Positions 23,309-34,041 of a DNA stretch of 64,000 nucleotides are shown piece after piece. The position numbers were made by a program, and so were the translations under genes. How positions within the stretch are numbered: the stretch's first letter is position 1; each line of letters begins with the position of its first letter. This DNA comes from Petrolisthes cinctipes (taxonomy: Eukaryota > Arthropoda > Malacostraca > Decapoda > Porcellanidae), in assembly GCA_033782935.1 (NCBI GenBank), contig JAWQEG010000259.1, positions 2,396,001 through 2,460,000 on the forward strand. Direction: 5' to 3'. The notes beneath the pieces were generated by a model, which searched no databases, was not told the origin of the DNA, and saw only the letters and a program-made list of their open reading frames with translations.

Positions 23309-23385
23309 CACTGATTCTTGCACACCGTACCACAGAGCAACCATCGATTCTGAAGGATATTTCGTGGTAAAGGAAGAATCAGATC
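23309..23385. mobile_element. Divergent foldback element
   Basis: GGATGACACTGATTCTTGC...TACCACAGAG pairs with GGATATTTCGTGGTAAAGG, AAGAATCAGATCATCC. This is the same arm plan (GATTC, CCACGAAA) as the foldback MITEs upstream, but more diverged and without visible TTAA ends. Confidence 0.4.
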
Positions 23386-23425
23386 ATCCATTCATCATCG
23401 CAGTCACCTGGATATCCTAGAACAT

Positions 23426-25111
23426 CAAGTTACTGAAGCATGGCTGATCACACTTTCTCAAACCATTATACCAAATAATTATTTCGTAAGTCATTATGTA
23501 CAGTCCAGGAAAAAAAAAATTCACGCAGAAAAGAGACTGAAAATCACAGATGCAGAACAGTTCACAGTTAATATTCATATAGTTTTTCACAGCACTAGTG
23601 TTTCTTTAATATTTTAAGTTTGCATAACACTTATAAATTTGACTTCTCGTGAGCGTCTTTCTCTTTTAACTAATAGACAGATCTTTTTAAATTAAAATAA
23701 TAATTATAAGGAATGTTTTCAGAGCTTGAGGTTATAGAAATGTGACTATCAGCACACAACGAACATTTGCTGTTTCTTGTTATTAAATCCTTTATTGTCA
23801 AACAAAACCTGTGTAATATTAATTGATGATTTCTTTGTTCCGGGTAGAAGAAATATAAGTCTACCTCAAGTAAATTCTTGATAATTTAATTATGGATACA
23901 AAAGTATATTTTAGACAGTACATAATCACTGTATGAAATTTTTAGCTATTGAAGAGTTAAGCCGCATATCATAGAAACATAAATTTTCATGGAATTGGAA
24001 GAGTACTGAATAAGTGTGGTATTGCATGAATTAAATACGTGTACTGCATCCAATAAATATATATCTGGCATTGCTTTTGTATTTCTTTGTCCTGTAACTT
24101 CAGTGGTAAGGCCACTTGATATAAAATACATAGTGTCAATGTAACCAACTACATGGAGGATTGCAACCTAGTCACTACTTTTGATTTATTATTGTGTTGA
24201 CAACTGTGTACCTAATTTCTAACATTCTTTGTTGTTGTAATCTGATTTTAGTATCAAAAGGGTAGGAAAAATTGACAAATAAGTTATGATGGAAGTGGAT
24301 ATGTATTATTCTACACTCCAATATACAATACAAAACAATTATTTGTTTTAAAACTCAACCGAAATTCGATCAACACTGCTGAACGTATATATTGAACATA
24401 GATATACTGAAAGGTAACTGTAAATATAAACTCAAGGTCATTTCCAAGCTAAACCTTTGCTCATATATATTTATTTATTATGACAAGGACTAAAACCGGC
24501 ACTGATATTAACTCACAATGGACAACAATTCATCAAGAACATGATAATTAACTATTGCTTTGAAATGAGTTTGAAACACTTTAGTGTACTAAAAAATGAA
24601 AACATACGAATGTTTTATGAGTCCCAGCTGAGGGCCAGCATTCCCTTTATCGATAGTCAGGTTTGTAGATGTTACCATAGCAGTTAGGATGCTATAGTCA
24701 GTTTTGTTGGTAGAGGAAGCTTTGGCATTTTCTTTACTCTGCCATGGTAGTATGTCCAGGTGTCACAGGTGAGTTCTTCACTTTTGTTTTGGTTATCTCT
24801 TGATCCTGTAGATGGAAAGCGTGTGTCTTAGCATTTGCCACTACACTATGCCTTTCCTTTCTTGAGTGATTAGCCCCTTGGCTTCTGGGGGGGTTGATTG
24901 ATTGATTGATTAGTAGATGCCACTAGGCATCTGGCGGTGCAACAGCTAGGGTCATATACCACCCAACATATTAAATTCTAAGGATTTTAAAATATGGTCA
25001 TGTGTATCATTAATAAAATATATATACACATTAGCCAGGCTTCATTAGCCCAAAAGAAAGCAGCATAATTAAATGGACAAAAAAATCACATTTTTACTAA
25101 AATAACTTGAT
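23426..25111. other. No gene seen; repeat copy and (TTGA)n
   Basis: Mostly unique AT-rich sequence. 24470-24625 is the partner of the dispersed repeat at 18495. A short (TTGA)n tract at about 24892-24911 is followed by GCATCTGGCGGTGCAACAGC and GGGTCATATACC, which resembles a repeat tail. A good-looking acceptor (TCTGATTTTAG) ends at 24251 but leads to a stop after a few codons. Confidence 0.4.
24470..24625. repeat. Diverged dispersed repeat, copy 2
   Basis: Shares ordered blocks with 18495-18650: ACAAGGACTA, GAAATGAGTTTGAAACACT, GAAAACATACGAA. Confidence 0.4.
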
Positions 25112-25644
25112 TGTTCTGGGGCAAGAAAGACCTTACTTACTCCAGACACGTGATGATTGTTGATGATGTGGTAGCTGGCGACTGGTTCGTGGTCTTTGTC
25201 TTTTTATTAGTCTTTGTAATATTATTAGTCTTTGGCGTCTCTTCGGAGTTTGATTTTAATTATATGGTTTTCTATAATTATATGGTGTAGGAGAGGTAGC
25301 AAGCGTCTGTAGTTTTCACAATTTATTGATAACCTGAGTGAGTACAGTTTCACAAATATGTTTGGAGTTAGGTTAGACTTGAGCTAACTTTAGAGAGATT
25401 ATATGAGTGTATGGTTATCAATAGCTAACTGAGGCTTGTGGAGCGGGAACAAGGCGTCGCTTGGTAGGTCACTTGACTTATGTCGTCACTATATGCTAAC
25501 GTGTTAATGGTTCCCACAGTGAGATAGGGTTTGTATCCAAGCCTACGCTAGCAGTATCACGGCATCATGCGATGTGTGACTCACTCTTGTAAGTGAGTAT
25601 AAGTTATTATAAGTAGTCTCTTAAATGTAGGTTTAACCGGAACA
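25112..25644 (-). repeat. Errantivirus-like element, 3' LTR
   Basis: 533 bp, TGTTCTGGGG to ACCGGAACA on the plus strand. It matches 33493-34041 with about ten substitutions and one 16-bp gap. The flanking bases on the outer sides of the two LTRs do not form a target-site duplication. Confidence 0.92.
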
Positions 25645-25808
25645 ATGCTCGGCCACTACCATCCTTCGCCCTCGATGGAATATTACACATATACATAATA
25701 TATATATTCTTATTTTAATACATGCAATCTGTAGATAGTTTTATATTATTATGTCTACAGATAATAATGATTATAACATGTACAATATATATTATGGTAA
25801 AATACATC
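25645..25808 (-). other. 3' untranslated stretch of the LTR element
   Basis: Non-coding sequence lies between the env stop and the 3' LTR. A clean polypurine tract is not evident next to the LTR. Confidence 0.4.
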
Positions 25809-26960
25809 CTATCTAAATGTGTAGGAGTGTGTAACTAACCTATAGCTTACATTTGTATCCTCATTACCTTCTGACACTTGTCTCTGTCGTTCGCGAGCCG
25901 ATAATTGTCGGTACCGAGCGTACACCTTCCGTATACACCAGCTAAACACAATAGTACAAACAATCAACGTTAGTGCAGGTATGATGTGTAGAGGGAATAC
26001 AACTTCTCTTGAGAGATGTACAGGTAACAAACCATCCAATGTTGAGGTAAACTCTGAGTCATTTAAATACTGAAGAAACTTTATTTTGTCTGAAACAATA
26101 GTGATTTTTTCTAAAGAGATGTTTGCTACAAGGTTAAGTGATTGTAACTCTGTAGAAAGTGTAGACACAAATGCTTTATGGTGATGACTAGGTAAGTTAA
26201 GGAAATGTTCATTCCTAATCTCACAATGGTCAGGTGCCATATAATAACCATCCACCCAAATGTGTTGGACTTTACCATTGCAAATTAATGTCACGCTTGT
26301 TCTCTTTTGGAAATAGTAGTAGTGGTTAGTACCGAAGTGCTCATGGTAGGAAGTATTATTACTTACAGTTTTGAAAGTACAGTAAGATGTTGAGAGAGTT
26401 GATTCAGGAATTATGAATGAAAGTTCACACTGTGCCTTGTTTGTTAAACTGAAGGTAAACATATACGCAGGACATACATACAAGTGTAAGTACGAGGTGA
26501 GACAGTCATCCAATGAATGTTTTTCTAAGGTGTCTATGGCAGTATAATCCTCAGATGCGACTATGTACTGACGTGACTTGTCAACAACCAGCAGGGTATT
26601 ATTTACTCTAATTGGAAAAGGTCGTAATTCCCAAATATTAAATGACGTTTTTGACTTAAAAGGAATATTTAATAAGATACTTGACTCAGTTAGAATTGAT
26701 CCAATAATGGGGTAATAATATTCCACGTCAGATATGGTAAATATAGGGGTTAGCTTATAAGTATTTATAGCTATTTCCACTGCTGCTTGCAACTGCCGTA
26801 GAGGTAACAACTTAGAGTTCACTCTACCCAATCCAGCATCTACTAGGTCACTTATTACTAATTCATTTAAATCATTTAGTTCCTTAACAGCTATCTCAAT
26901 GGCTGCTATGTACTCACTAATTAATTGGATTCCAATTAATTTGTTTACCACAGAAGTCAA
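25809..26960 (-). pseudogene. Env-like protein, C-terminal part (transmembrane subunit)
   Basis: 383 aa in the same frame as 26994-27635, after an in-frame TAG. It carries a cysteine-bearing ectodomain and, at about residues 325-345, one hydrophobic segment (IIPALTLIVCTIVFSW) followed by a basic cytoplasmic tail. This is the layout of the membrane subunit of errantivirus/baculovirus F-type fusion envelope proteins. Apart from the stop, the frame is open to a normal end near the 3' LTR. Confidence 0.75.
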
Positions 26961-26993
26961 TTGGTTAGTTGTTTCTATTATTTCATGAGTTTT

Positions 26994-27635
26994 CTATTTT
27001 AGGTGTTGGAGAGCCTCGTAGGTTTGAATAACTATTCTATTCTGTTGTCCCAGGGCAATGGTTACTTCTCCTAATTTCTTTCCTAATGCAGTTACATCGT
27101 CGGCCATTGCTGTGCCAAACAATTGTTTACTTAACAGTCCCATGAAATTGAAAAGGCCACGTCTCTGACGACGAGCGTGGGCAGATTGCCTCACCTTATG
27201 TGGTTCTTCAGGAAATGATAACTTCATATCATGTATTATTGTTACTAGCCTATTTACCCTGTTAGTTTGTAACTGTAGAGTCATTTTTACAGGTCTAGTA
27301 TTATTATAGAAGTAGGCTAGAAGTGGGATAGTTTTAACATCAGAACTAGCATTCATATCCTGGTTATTGTAAAAATAATTTACTTGTGTTGTGACAGCTT
27401 CTACATGTCTGTGTAATTCTGATACATGCTGTCCAAGGTTATAGATTATCTCTGGCATATCAAGTAATCCGTGAACTTCCAGTTGTACAGTAACTAAATC
27501 TTCCACTATCAAGACTTTTCCTCTATGTTCAACCAAAGCACCTGTCTTCAGTACTTGGGCTGGAACTGCTGTTTGTCGGGGAAGTGTAACAAGCGCTATG
27601 CCCAGTAAAAACAGTAATAGAGTCTTCTTCCCCAT
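26994..27635 (-). pseudogene. Env-like protein, N-terminal part with furin-type site (ends at in-frame stop)
   Basis: 213 aa. Residues 1-25 form a signal peptide with a hydrophobic LLLFLLGIALV core. Around residue 155-162 a basic cluster (RRQRR) precedes GLFNFMG and LFGTA, the arrangement of a furin cleavage site and fusion peptide in F-type envelope proteins of gypsy-like errantiviruses. The frame stops at a TAG at 26994-26996, and the same frame continues beyond it to 25809. Its ORF lies downstream of gag-pol in the same direction, as in errantiviruses, where env is made from a spliced RNA. Whether the stop is a decay mutation or bypassed by splicing cannot be told from sequence. Confidence 0.78.
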
Positions 27636-27805
27636 CTGAAATAAATGTCATTATTTAATTTGTTTTGCAGACCTAAGTTTTTGTCTGTATGTATTTCTTT
27701 TACTTGATGTGGGAGTGGAGTTTATTATTTCTTGTGATTGTGTTGTGTGTGTTATAGGTGGTTTATTTAAGTTTATCTTTTTACACCTATCCACATGTAC
27801 TATTT

Positions 27806-30800
27806 CTACCTTCCCTTTTTTATATCCTGTATTTTTATTTTATTTCCATGGGCCATGTCAATTATTTCATATGGACCAACAAACTTTGGAGTTAACTTTG
27901 ATACTCTTTCTGGGGATTTTACCATGACATTCTCCCCTACAGCAACATCTATCTTCACAGCTTGAGTATGTTGTTTGATCATCATCTCCTGCCTGCTACC
28001 TTCTAGGTGTTTCCTGACTTCCTTATGGATGTTATTAAACACTAGTAGTTGTCTAATGGAATAGTCATCCATATTATATGCTGGAGGAGAATTTCCAGTT
28101 ATTATGTCATATGGAAGTCTTTTGTCTGTTCCATATAGAATATAATGCGGGGACTTGCCCACTGATGAATTTATGGAACCGTTAATGGAGGCAGCTGTAA
28201 AGGATATCCAGTCTTCCCATGAGCCTTGCATAGGATTAGCCACATGTCGCAAAACTTCAAGTATTTTACGATTTGCTCTTTCTGTGAGACCGTTGCTGGC
28301 TGGATGATATGCTGTAAAAAAAGTTTGTTTTATATGATATTGATCACATATGTTTCGTAACAAATTATTAGTAAATTCTTTACCATTGTCTGTTAGTATC
28401 ACCTTAGGAGTTGTGTACTGGCAAAGTAAATTTGTTACAAGTTTGTGTGCAACCTCTTCTGCTGTTTTTGTCTGCAAAGGAGTAATGACCACATAACGTG
28501 AGAAATGGTCTACACATACAAGACAATATTTGGAGCCTTGATGACTCATTTGTAAGCTTAGAATATCTATACCAACGACATTCCATGGTTGTTCAGGTAT
28601 TGGGTAATTTAACATAGGGGCTGGGCCCATTGTATTACCTTTATGAGCATGACATGATTCACAATTCTTGATATGTTTCTCCACGTCTGCGCGGAGAGTG
28701 AACCAATAATATTTTTGTCTAGTTTCTGCTATACAGCGATCTCTTCCCGGATGTCCGGCTTGTGGATGATTATGCATAAGCGTTAGTACAGTCTTAATTA
28801 ATGTATCAGGGACTACCACCTGTGAAGAAATGTTAGTTTGTTTCTCAAACTTCCTGAACAAAGTGTCATCTATTACCTCAAACTGTGTTAGTGGGATTGG
28901 TAACTCTGGTAAGTTAGTCTCGTCACCTGAAACCAAAGCATAAATGACCCGTGACCAAAATTTGTCTTTCTTTTGTTCAGTCTTAACAAGTTCCACATTG
29001 AAGTCTACATCACTATAAGTGGGAATAACAACAGCAGCTGATACATTGCGAGATAAAGCATCTGCAACTCTATTAAAACGCCCAGGAAGATATTTAATTG
29101 TAGGTTGAAATTCTGAGATTGTTAAGTACCATCTGGCTAACTGACCTGTCAAATTTTTACCATTGAAGAGACCACACACAGGTTGATGATCTGTATATAT
29201 GGTGATAGGATACCCCAGAATTATTTCCCTGAAGGTCTTTAAGGCCCAAACTACCGCCATAGCCTCTAGGTTTGTAACGCTATATTTCTTCTCTGCATCG
29301 TTCACAACACGACTGGCATATGCACAAACCTTGCAACGACCCTCAGTGGAATGCTGCATGAGCACTGCATCTAGACCATCCTGTGATGCGTCAGTACAGA
29401 GAGAAAATGGGAGGTTATAGTTTGGATAACTTAAAATTGGAGCAGTTGTGAGTTTAAGTTTTAATTGATCAAAACTATCTTGCTCTGTCTGTGACCACTT
29501 AAATTCGATATTTTTCTTTAGGAGTCTTGTTAGTGGGCTGGCTATTTTAGCAAAATTCATTATGAATGACCTGTAGAATGAACATAATCCAAGGAAACTC
29601 CTTATTTGCTTTACTGTAGTAGGTTGAGGGAATTCCTTTACTGCTTTAATCTTGGAATCCAAAGTGTGAATTCCTTTACTATTTACTTTATGAACCAAAA
29701 ATTCTATTTCAGCCTTAAGGAATGTACATTTTGACAGTTTAACCTTTAATCCAACATCCTGCAATCGTTGTAAGACTCTGTTTAGTTTTTGTAGGTGTGA
29801 ATTGACATCAGGGCTGACAATAATTAAGTCATCTAAGTATGCAACAACGTCTTGAGTCATGTCGCTGAAAATAGTATTTATCATTCTTTGGAATGTTAAA
29901 GGGGCATTGGATAATCCAAAGGGCATTCTGACAAATTGCCAATGACCATTAGAGGTGCTAAAAGCTGTAATAGGTTTGGATTGGTCATCTAATTCTACTT
30001 GCCAATAACCACTAATTAGGTCAAGACTAGTAAAGACTCCGTTATTTTCTCCAATCTCCATGAGGATATCTTTAAGTACAGGTAATGGGTACCTATCCTT
30101 GACAGTTTTCTCATTTATCTTCCTAAAATCAATAACAGGACGGAAATCATCTGTTTTCTTAGTAACTAAGAATAATGGGCTGTTATAAGGACTGTTTGAA
30201 GATTCTATGATTCCTTCTGCTGACATATCATCCACCATTTTATTCATTATTTGTCTCTGACTATGAGGTAATCTGTAAGCTTTCACATATACTGGATCTG
30301 TGTCAGTTAATTTTATGTGATGTTTAACTAGTGTTGTTTTTCCCAACCGCTCACCAGGTAAGGCAATAGCCGACCTGTGATTTGCTAATGTGTGTAAAAG
30401 CTGTGTGCGATGTGAAGGAAAATCATTTACTTTTACATGTTCACATAATTCCTTAGTAGTTTGCCTAAGTTGTAATTCATCAACAATGTGTATGTTGGCT
30501 AAGGGAGGAGATTCTTTTTCCACTTGTATGGGTTTAAGAAACACAAGAAAGTCACCTATGTAAGTACCTGGTTTAATGTTCACTGCCAGATCAACCTTGT
30601 TAAAAATTAGAGCTTCGATGAAGTTGTCTTTTTGTATCAGAGAGAATATGGATTCCATACCAATATTATTTATTCTACAGGTTTCACTTAAAGATATGAT
30701 TTCATTCCCTTCATAGTTATTATCACTTTTCACTTGCACCTTTATGATAGCAAACCCCTTACTTGGTAAATGTACTGTACTTTTGACAGTGCCTGCCAGT

Positions 30801-32656
30801 CTAGTCTGTGAGTCACTGACCCTTGTCCCCAAGCCTACAGCTGTGCACCGCTGCTGACTCAGAGGACAACATGGGTACACGCGCCCTTGAAAGATAATTG
30901 ACTGGAGTGAGATTGCAATGTCAAGGTTATGCTCTGTCAATTCTTTTAAACCCAAGAGGCCATCAGTTGGTAAACTGAAATTTTCACAGATATAAAAGAT
31001 GCATTTTAGTCTCGGACTAGTTTGTGAAAGTGTAATAGGAAATTGTATCATTCCTTTAATGATTAATTTACTACCAGACAAGGCAGTTAAATTTAAATCT
31101 GATGGTTGGAGAGTCCATCGTTCCTGCGGGTTTCCTTCTAACAGCCGTTTAAGTGTTACTTCAGAAAGTAAGGAGACACAAGCTCCTGTATCCACAGCTA
31201 ATGAGATATTTGTATTCCCTATGTTACAAGGAAGTGAAAGTACATCCACTTTACCCAAAGCAGCAACAAGTATATTTATTTGATTAGGTGCGATTAATTT
31301 GAAGTTTTTTTTTTTGTTAAAATCGTCACCTGTATTTGCACGTCTGTTATTTACTTCATTTCTGGCATTCAATGTTACTCTACATTCATCTGTGTTATGT
31401 GTTACACTGTTATGAATAATGCAGAACTTATTACTTGGCTTGTTGTCACTTTCACTTACTCCCTTACTATTATCCTTACTTTTGGCATTTGAGCGATTAT
31501 TCTTATTAAAGTAACACTTATCTGGGCTGTGTCCATATTTTCTACAGATTTTACAATAAGGCTTCTTCTTCGCGCTCTGTGGTGTGAAGTTTGTAGTGTG
31601 TGGTGTGTGTGAAGTGCTGTGGTGAGTGTCTGTGTCAGTGATCACGGCTACAGGTAGGGCTCTAGGTACATTTAGAGGTTCTTTTTGACTAACCCTAGCT
31701 GCATATTTAACCAATCTGTCACTTGGTTTATATTCTATTTTAGCATCTTCAAGTCTGGATTCCTCTGTTAATAGTAAAGTATACTGTATGTACTCAATTA
31801 GCTTGTACATATTGTCCCCTGTCATGTTACCCTGTGCGTTCGACCACTCTGACCCTGTTAAGAGTTGTTTAGCATCGCTAATGATCGAACCTGCTAACGC
31901 TAGAGCCGTACTTGAATTAGCTGTTCCACAGTTACTCACTGTCCTTCTAACCATTCTATGAATCCATGCTAGTGGACCGCCAAACTGCACCCCACCGAAA
32001 ACATCTATCAGGTCTTCACTAAACTGCTTAAAATTATTTAGGTTATCTGGATCGGTGAAGGCAGTTGCAGTCAGCAATGTGCTAGCTTGAGAATCTGGTT
32101 TAATGTGTCCACGTACGAACCTTATCTTTCCTTTGTCATCTGTAATTCCTGCAGTAAGCATATTATCTTCACAAACCCTTAGAAAAGTATGGATATTATA
32201 GTTAACATCTTCCCCAGTGAATTCTTTCACAGTATGTGCTTGAGGCAAGACATTAATAGTAGGTGTAGTGTTAGTTGCCATTGTCGTTGAAGTATTAGTA
32301 TTAGTGTTAGTTGCCATTGTGTATGATGAAGTGTTAGTAGGGAAAGCCGTAGAGTAAGTACGTCCTGAGCGAGTTTTACTGTGTGAAATGTTAGTGGTAA
32401 CACTAGCAAACAAGTCAGTTAGTGAGGTAGATCTAGTAAGAGAAAGAGTATGAGTTGTTACTCTGTCTTCTTTTATGTCTAAATCTAGTGCAAGAATATT
32501 TTTACTCAAGGGAGAACTTACACTTTCTATAGTACTTACGCTTAAATTAGTGATTTCTGTTGTATCGACTAAGCTTTCACTACTTTTAAATATTGATAAA
32601 CTATGTTTAAGTTTACGAAGTGAATTCAGTGCGGTACCGTATTTTCTCTCATTCAT
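27806..32656 (-). CDS. Ty3/gypsy gag-pol polyprotein, intact
   Basis: 1616 aa in one frame. Order: gag; a CCHC knuckle (CKICRKYGHSPDKC, ~370) and a second knuckle-spaced C-x2-H-x4-H-x4-C motif (~410); protease (AVDTGACVSLL, ~487); RT with PVIDFRKINEKTV (~845) and the YLDD catalytic box (~940); RNase H (CTDASQDGLDAVL, ~1088); integrase with the HHCC finger (~1290-1330) and catalytic D, D and E (~1363, ~1420, ~1455). All catalytic boxes are present and there is no frameshift between gag and pol. ATG at 32654-32656 is the first in frame. With LTRs and a downstream env-like ORF this is an errantivirus-type element. The LTR pair differs by roughly 2%, so the insertion is fairly young. Confidence 0.93.
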   Translation of the reverse strand: MNERKYGTALNSLRKLKHSLSIFKSSESLVDTTEITNLSVSTIESVSSPLSKNILALDLDIKEDRVTTHTLSLTRSTSLTDLFASVTTNISHSKTRSGRTYSTAFPTNTSSYTMATNTNTNTSTTMATNTTPTINVLPQAHTVKEFTGEDVNYNIHTFLRVCEDNMLTAGITDDKGKIRFVRGHIKPDSQASTLLTATAFTDPDNLNNFKQFSEDLIDVFGGVQFGGPLAWIHRMVRRTVSNCGTANSSTALALAGSIISDAKQLLTGSEWSNAQGNMTGDNMYKLIEYIQYTLLLTEESRLEDAKIEYKPSDRLVKYAARVSQKEPLNVPRALPVAVITDTDTHHSTSHTPHTTNFTPQSAKKKPYCKICRKYGHSPDKCYFNKNNRSNAKSKDNSKGVSESDNKPSNKFCIIHNSVTHNTDECRVTLNARNEVNNRRANTGDDFNKKKNFKLIAPNQINILVAALGKVDVLSLPCNIGNTNISLAVDTGACVSLLSEVTLKRLLEGNPQERWTLQPSDLNLTALSGSKLIIKGMIQFPITLSQTSPRLKCIFYICENFSLPTDGLLGLKELTEHNLDIAISLQSIIFQGRVYPCCPLSQQRCTAVGLGTRVSDSQTRLAGTVKSTVHLPSKGFAIIKVQVKSDNNYEGNEIISLSETCRINNIGMESIFSLIQKDNFIEALIFNKVDLAVNIKPGTYIGDFLVFLKPIQVEKESPPLANIHIVDELQLRQTTKELCEHVKVNDFPSHRTQLLHTLANHRSAIALPGERLGKTTLVKHHIKLTDTDPVYVKAYRLPHSQRQIMNKMVDDMSAEGIIESSNSPYNSPLFLVTKKTDDFRPVIDFRKINEKTVKDRYPLPVLKDILMEIGENNGVFTSLDLISGYWQVELDDQSKPITAFSTSNGHWQFVRMPFGLSNAPLTFQRMINTIFSDMTQDVVAYLDDLIIVSPDVNSHLQKLNRVLQRLQDVGLKVKLSKCTFLKAEIEFLVHKVNSKGIHTLDSKIKAVKEFPQPTTVKQIRSFLGLCSFYRSFIMNFAKIASPLTRLLKKNIEFKWSQTEQDSFDQLKLKLTTAPILSYPNYNLPFSLCTDASQDGLDAVLMQHSTEGRCKVCAYASRVVNDAEKKYSVTNLEAMAVVWALKTFREIILGYPITIYTDHQPVCGLFNGKNLTGQLARWYLTISEFQPTIKYLPGRFNRVADALSRNVSAAVVIPTYSDVDFNVELVKTEQKKDKFWSRVIYALVSGDETNLPELPIPLTQFEVIDDTLFRKFEKQTNISSQVVVPDTLIKTVLTLMHNHPQAGHPGRDRCIAETRQKYYWFTLRADVEKHIKNCESCHAHKGNTMGPAPMLNYPIPEQPWNVVGIDILSLQMSHQGSKYCLVCVDHFSRYVVITPLQTKTAEEVAHKLVTNLLCQYTTPKVILTDNGKEFTNNLLRNICDQYHIKQTFFTAYHPASNGLTERANRKILEVLRHVANPMQGSWEDWISFTAASINGSINSSVGKSPHYILYGTDKRLPYDIITGNSPPAYNMDDYSIRQLLVFNNIHKEVRKHLEGSRQEMMIKQHTQAVKIDVAVGENVMVKSPERVSKLTPKFVGPYEIIDMAHGNKIKIQDIKKGR

Positions 32657-33492
32657 TACCTGTCACTCTGCTTGAAGAATAACAAAGGACACTATTCTGT
32701 TTATATACGTGAAGGCGTACTCATATAATACCCACAATTATGAATACATAGAATGTGTAATGAGGAAATATATTGTTAATACGTTTACATATAATATTAT
32801 ATCCTAATGTGATGATGTAAGGATTGTGTTATATTTTGTAATATATAATTATATGTACCTAGATACTGACCATGGATCGTTGTTGTGGCGTTGATAATTA
32901 ATTGGATTGTATTCCAGTACTTCCGTGTGTCCGACATGGTACCATTACCAACCCAACGTCCTTCCGAGTCGTATGGTTGCACTTCGTTGAGTTTTTAATA
33001 ATCCCGTCTAGATGAAGTTTTGAAGTTAATCACTTTCCTTAGTTATACTGCATGATTGAGTATAGAAGGTATAGTGGTGGTGTAGTGATGTCGTACCAGA
33101 CCACGCCCACGCCCTTCCTTGTGAATGGAGTGTGGCTGGTGAGTGATGAGCAGAGCGGTGACGTAATAACCCCTCCGTGTGTGAGGTGGTAAGTTCGATG
33201 ACGTCACCACTGTCTGCTACAGTGAGCTCGGGAGAGGCTAGAGTTTTGTTTTGAGTTGTGATTTGCTGAGTTAGGTGCTGAGACACTTTCCTCTCCTCTC
33301 CCTCTCTCTCGCTGCTTCTCTCTTCACTCGTCTTCACTTAATCTTCACTTAATCTTCACTTCTCTATTATTTCTAATTTTTAACCCTTTTAATATTTTGT
33401 GTTTATTTCTCGGTTATCACTTGCTTTTTAACTGTTGTATTTCTCCTTTGTTTTACACCATTTATTTCGTATCCACACCGCTGTTCACCAAA
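32657..33492 (-). other. 5' leader of the errantivirus-like element
   Basis: About 840 bp lie between the gag start and the 5' LTR, without a credible gene. A short CTTCACTTAAT direct repeat occurs near 33324-33355. Confidence 0.55.
33478..33490 (-). promoter_or_regulatory. Candidate primer binding site
   Basis: The minus strand reads TGGTGAACAGCGG, two bases inside the 5' LTR, the usual position and TGG start of a tRNA primer site. The tRNA was not assigned. Confidence 0.45.
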
Positions 33493-34041
33493 TGTTCTGG
33501 GGCAAGAAAGACCTTACTTACTCCAGACACTTGATGATTGTTGATGATGTGGTAGCTGGCGACTGGTTCGTGGTCTTTGTCTTTTTATTAGTCTTTGTAA
33601 TATTATTAGTCTTTGGCGTCTCTTCAGAGTTTGATTTTAATTATATGGTTTTCTATAATTATATGGTGTAGGAGAGGTAGCAAGCGTCTGTAGTTTTCAC
33701 AATTTATTGATAACCTGAGTGAGTACAGTTTCACAAATATGTTTGGGGTTAGGTTAGACTTGAGCTAACTTTAGAGAGATTATATGCTAAGGCAACCTGT
33801 CGAGTGTATGGTTATCAATAGCTAACTGAGGCTTGTGGAGCGGGAACAAGGCATCGCTTGGTAGGTCACTTGACTTATGTCGTCAATATATGCTAACGTG
33901 TTAATGGTTCCCACAGTGAGATAGGGTTTGTATCCAAGCCTACGCTAGCAGTTTCACGGCATCATGCGATGTGTGACTCACTCTTGTAAGTGAGTATAAG
34001 TGATTATAAGTAGCCTCTTAAAAGTAGGTTTAACCGGAACA
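33493..34041 (-). repeat. Errantivirus-like element, 5' LTR
   Basis: 549 bp, TGTTCTGGGG to ACCGGAACA. It carries a 16-bp stretch (CTAAGGCAACCTGTCG) that the other LTR lacks. The next base, 34042, is already satellite sequence. Confidence 0.92.

Noticed and set aside
24252..24266. Terminal exon of the cysteine-rich gene after the acceptor TCTGATTTTAG
   Set aside because: Phase fits exon 4, but it would add only about four codons before TAG, so the match may be chance. Kept only as a remark.
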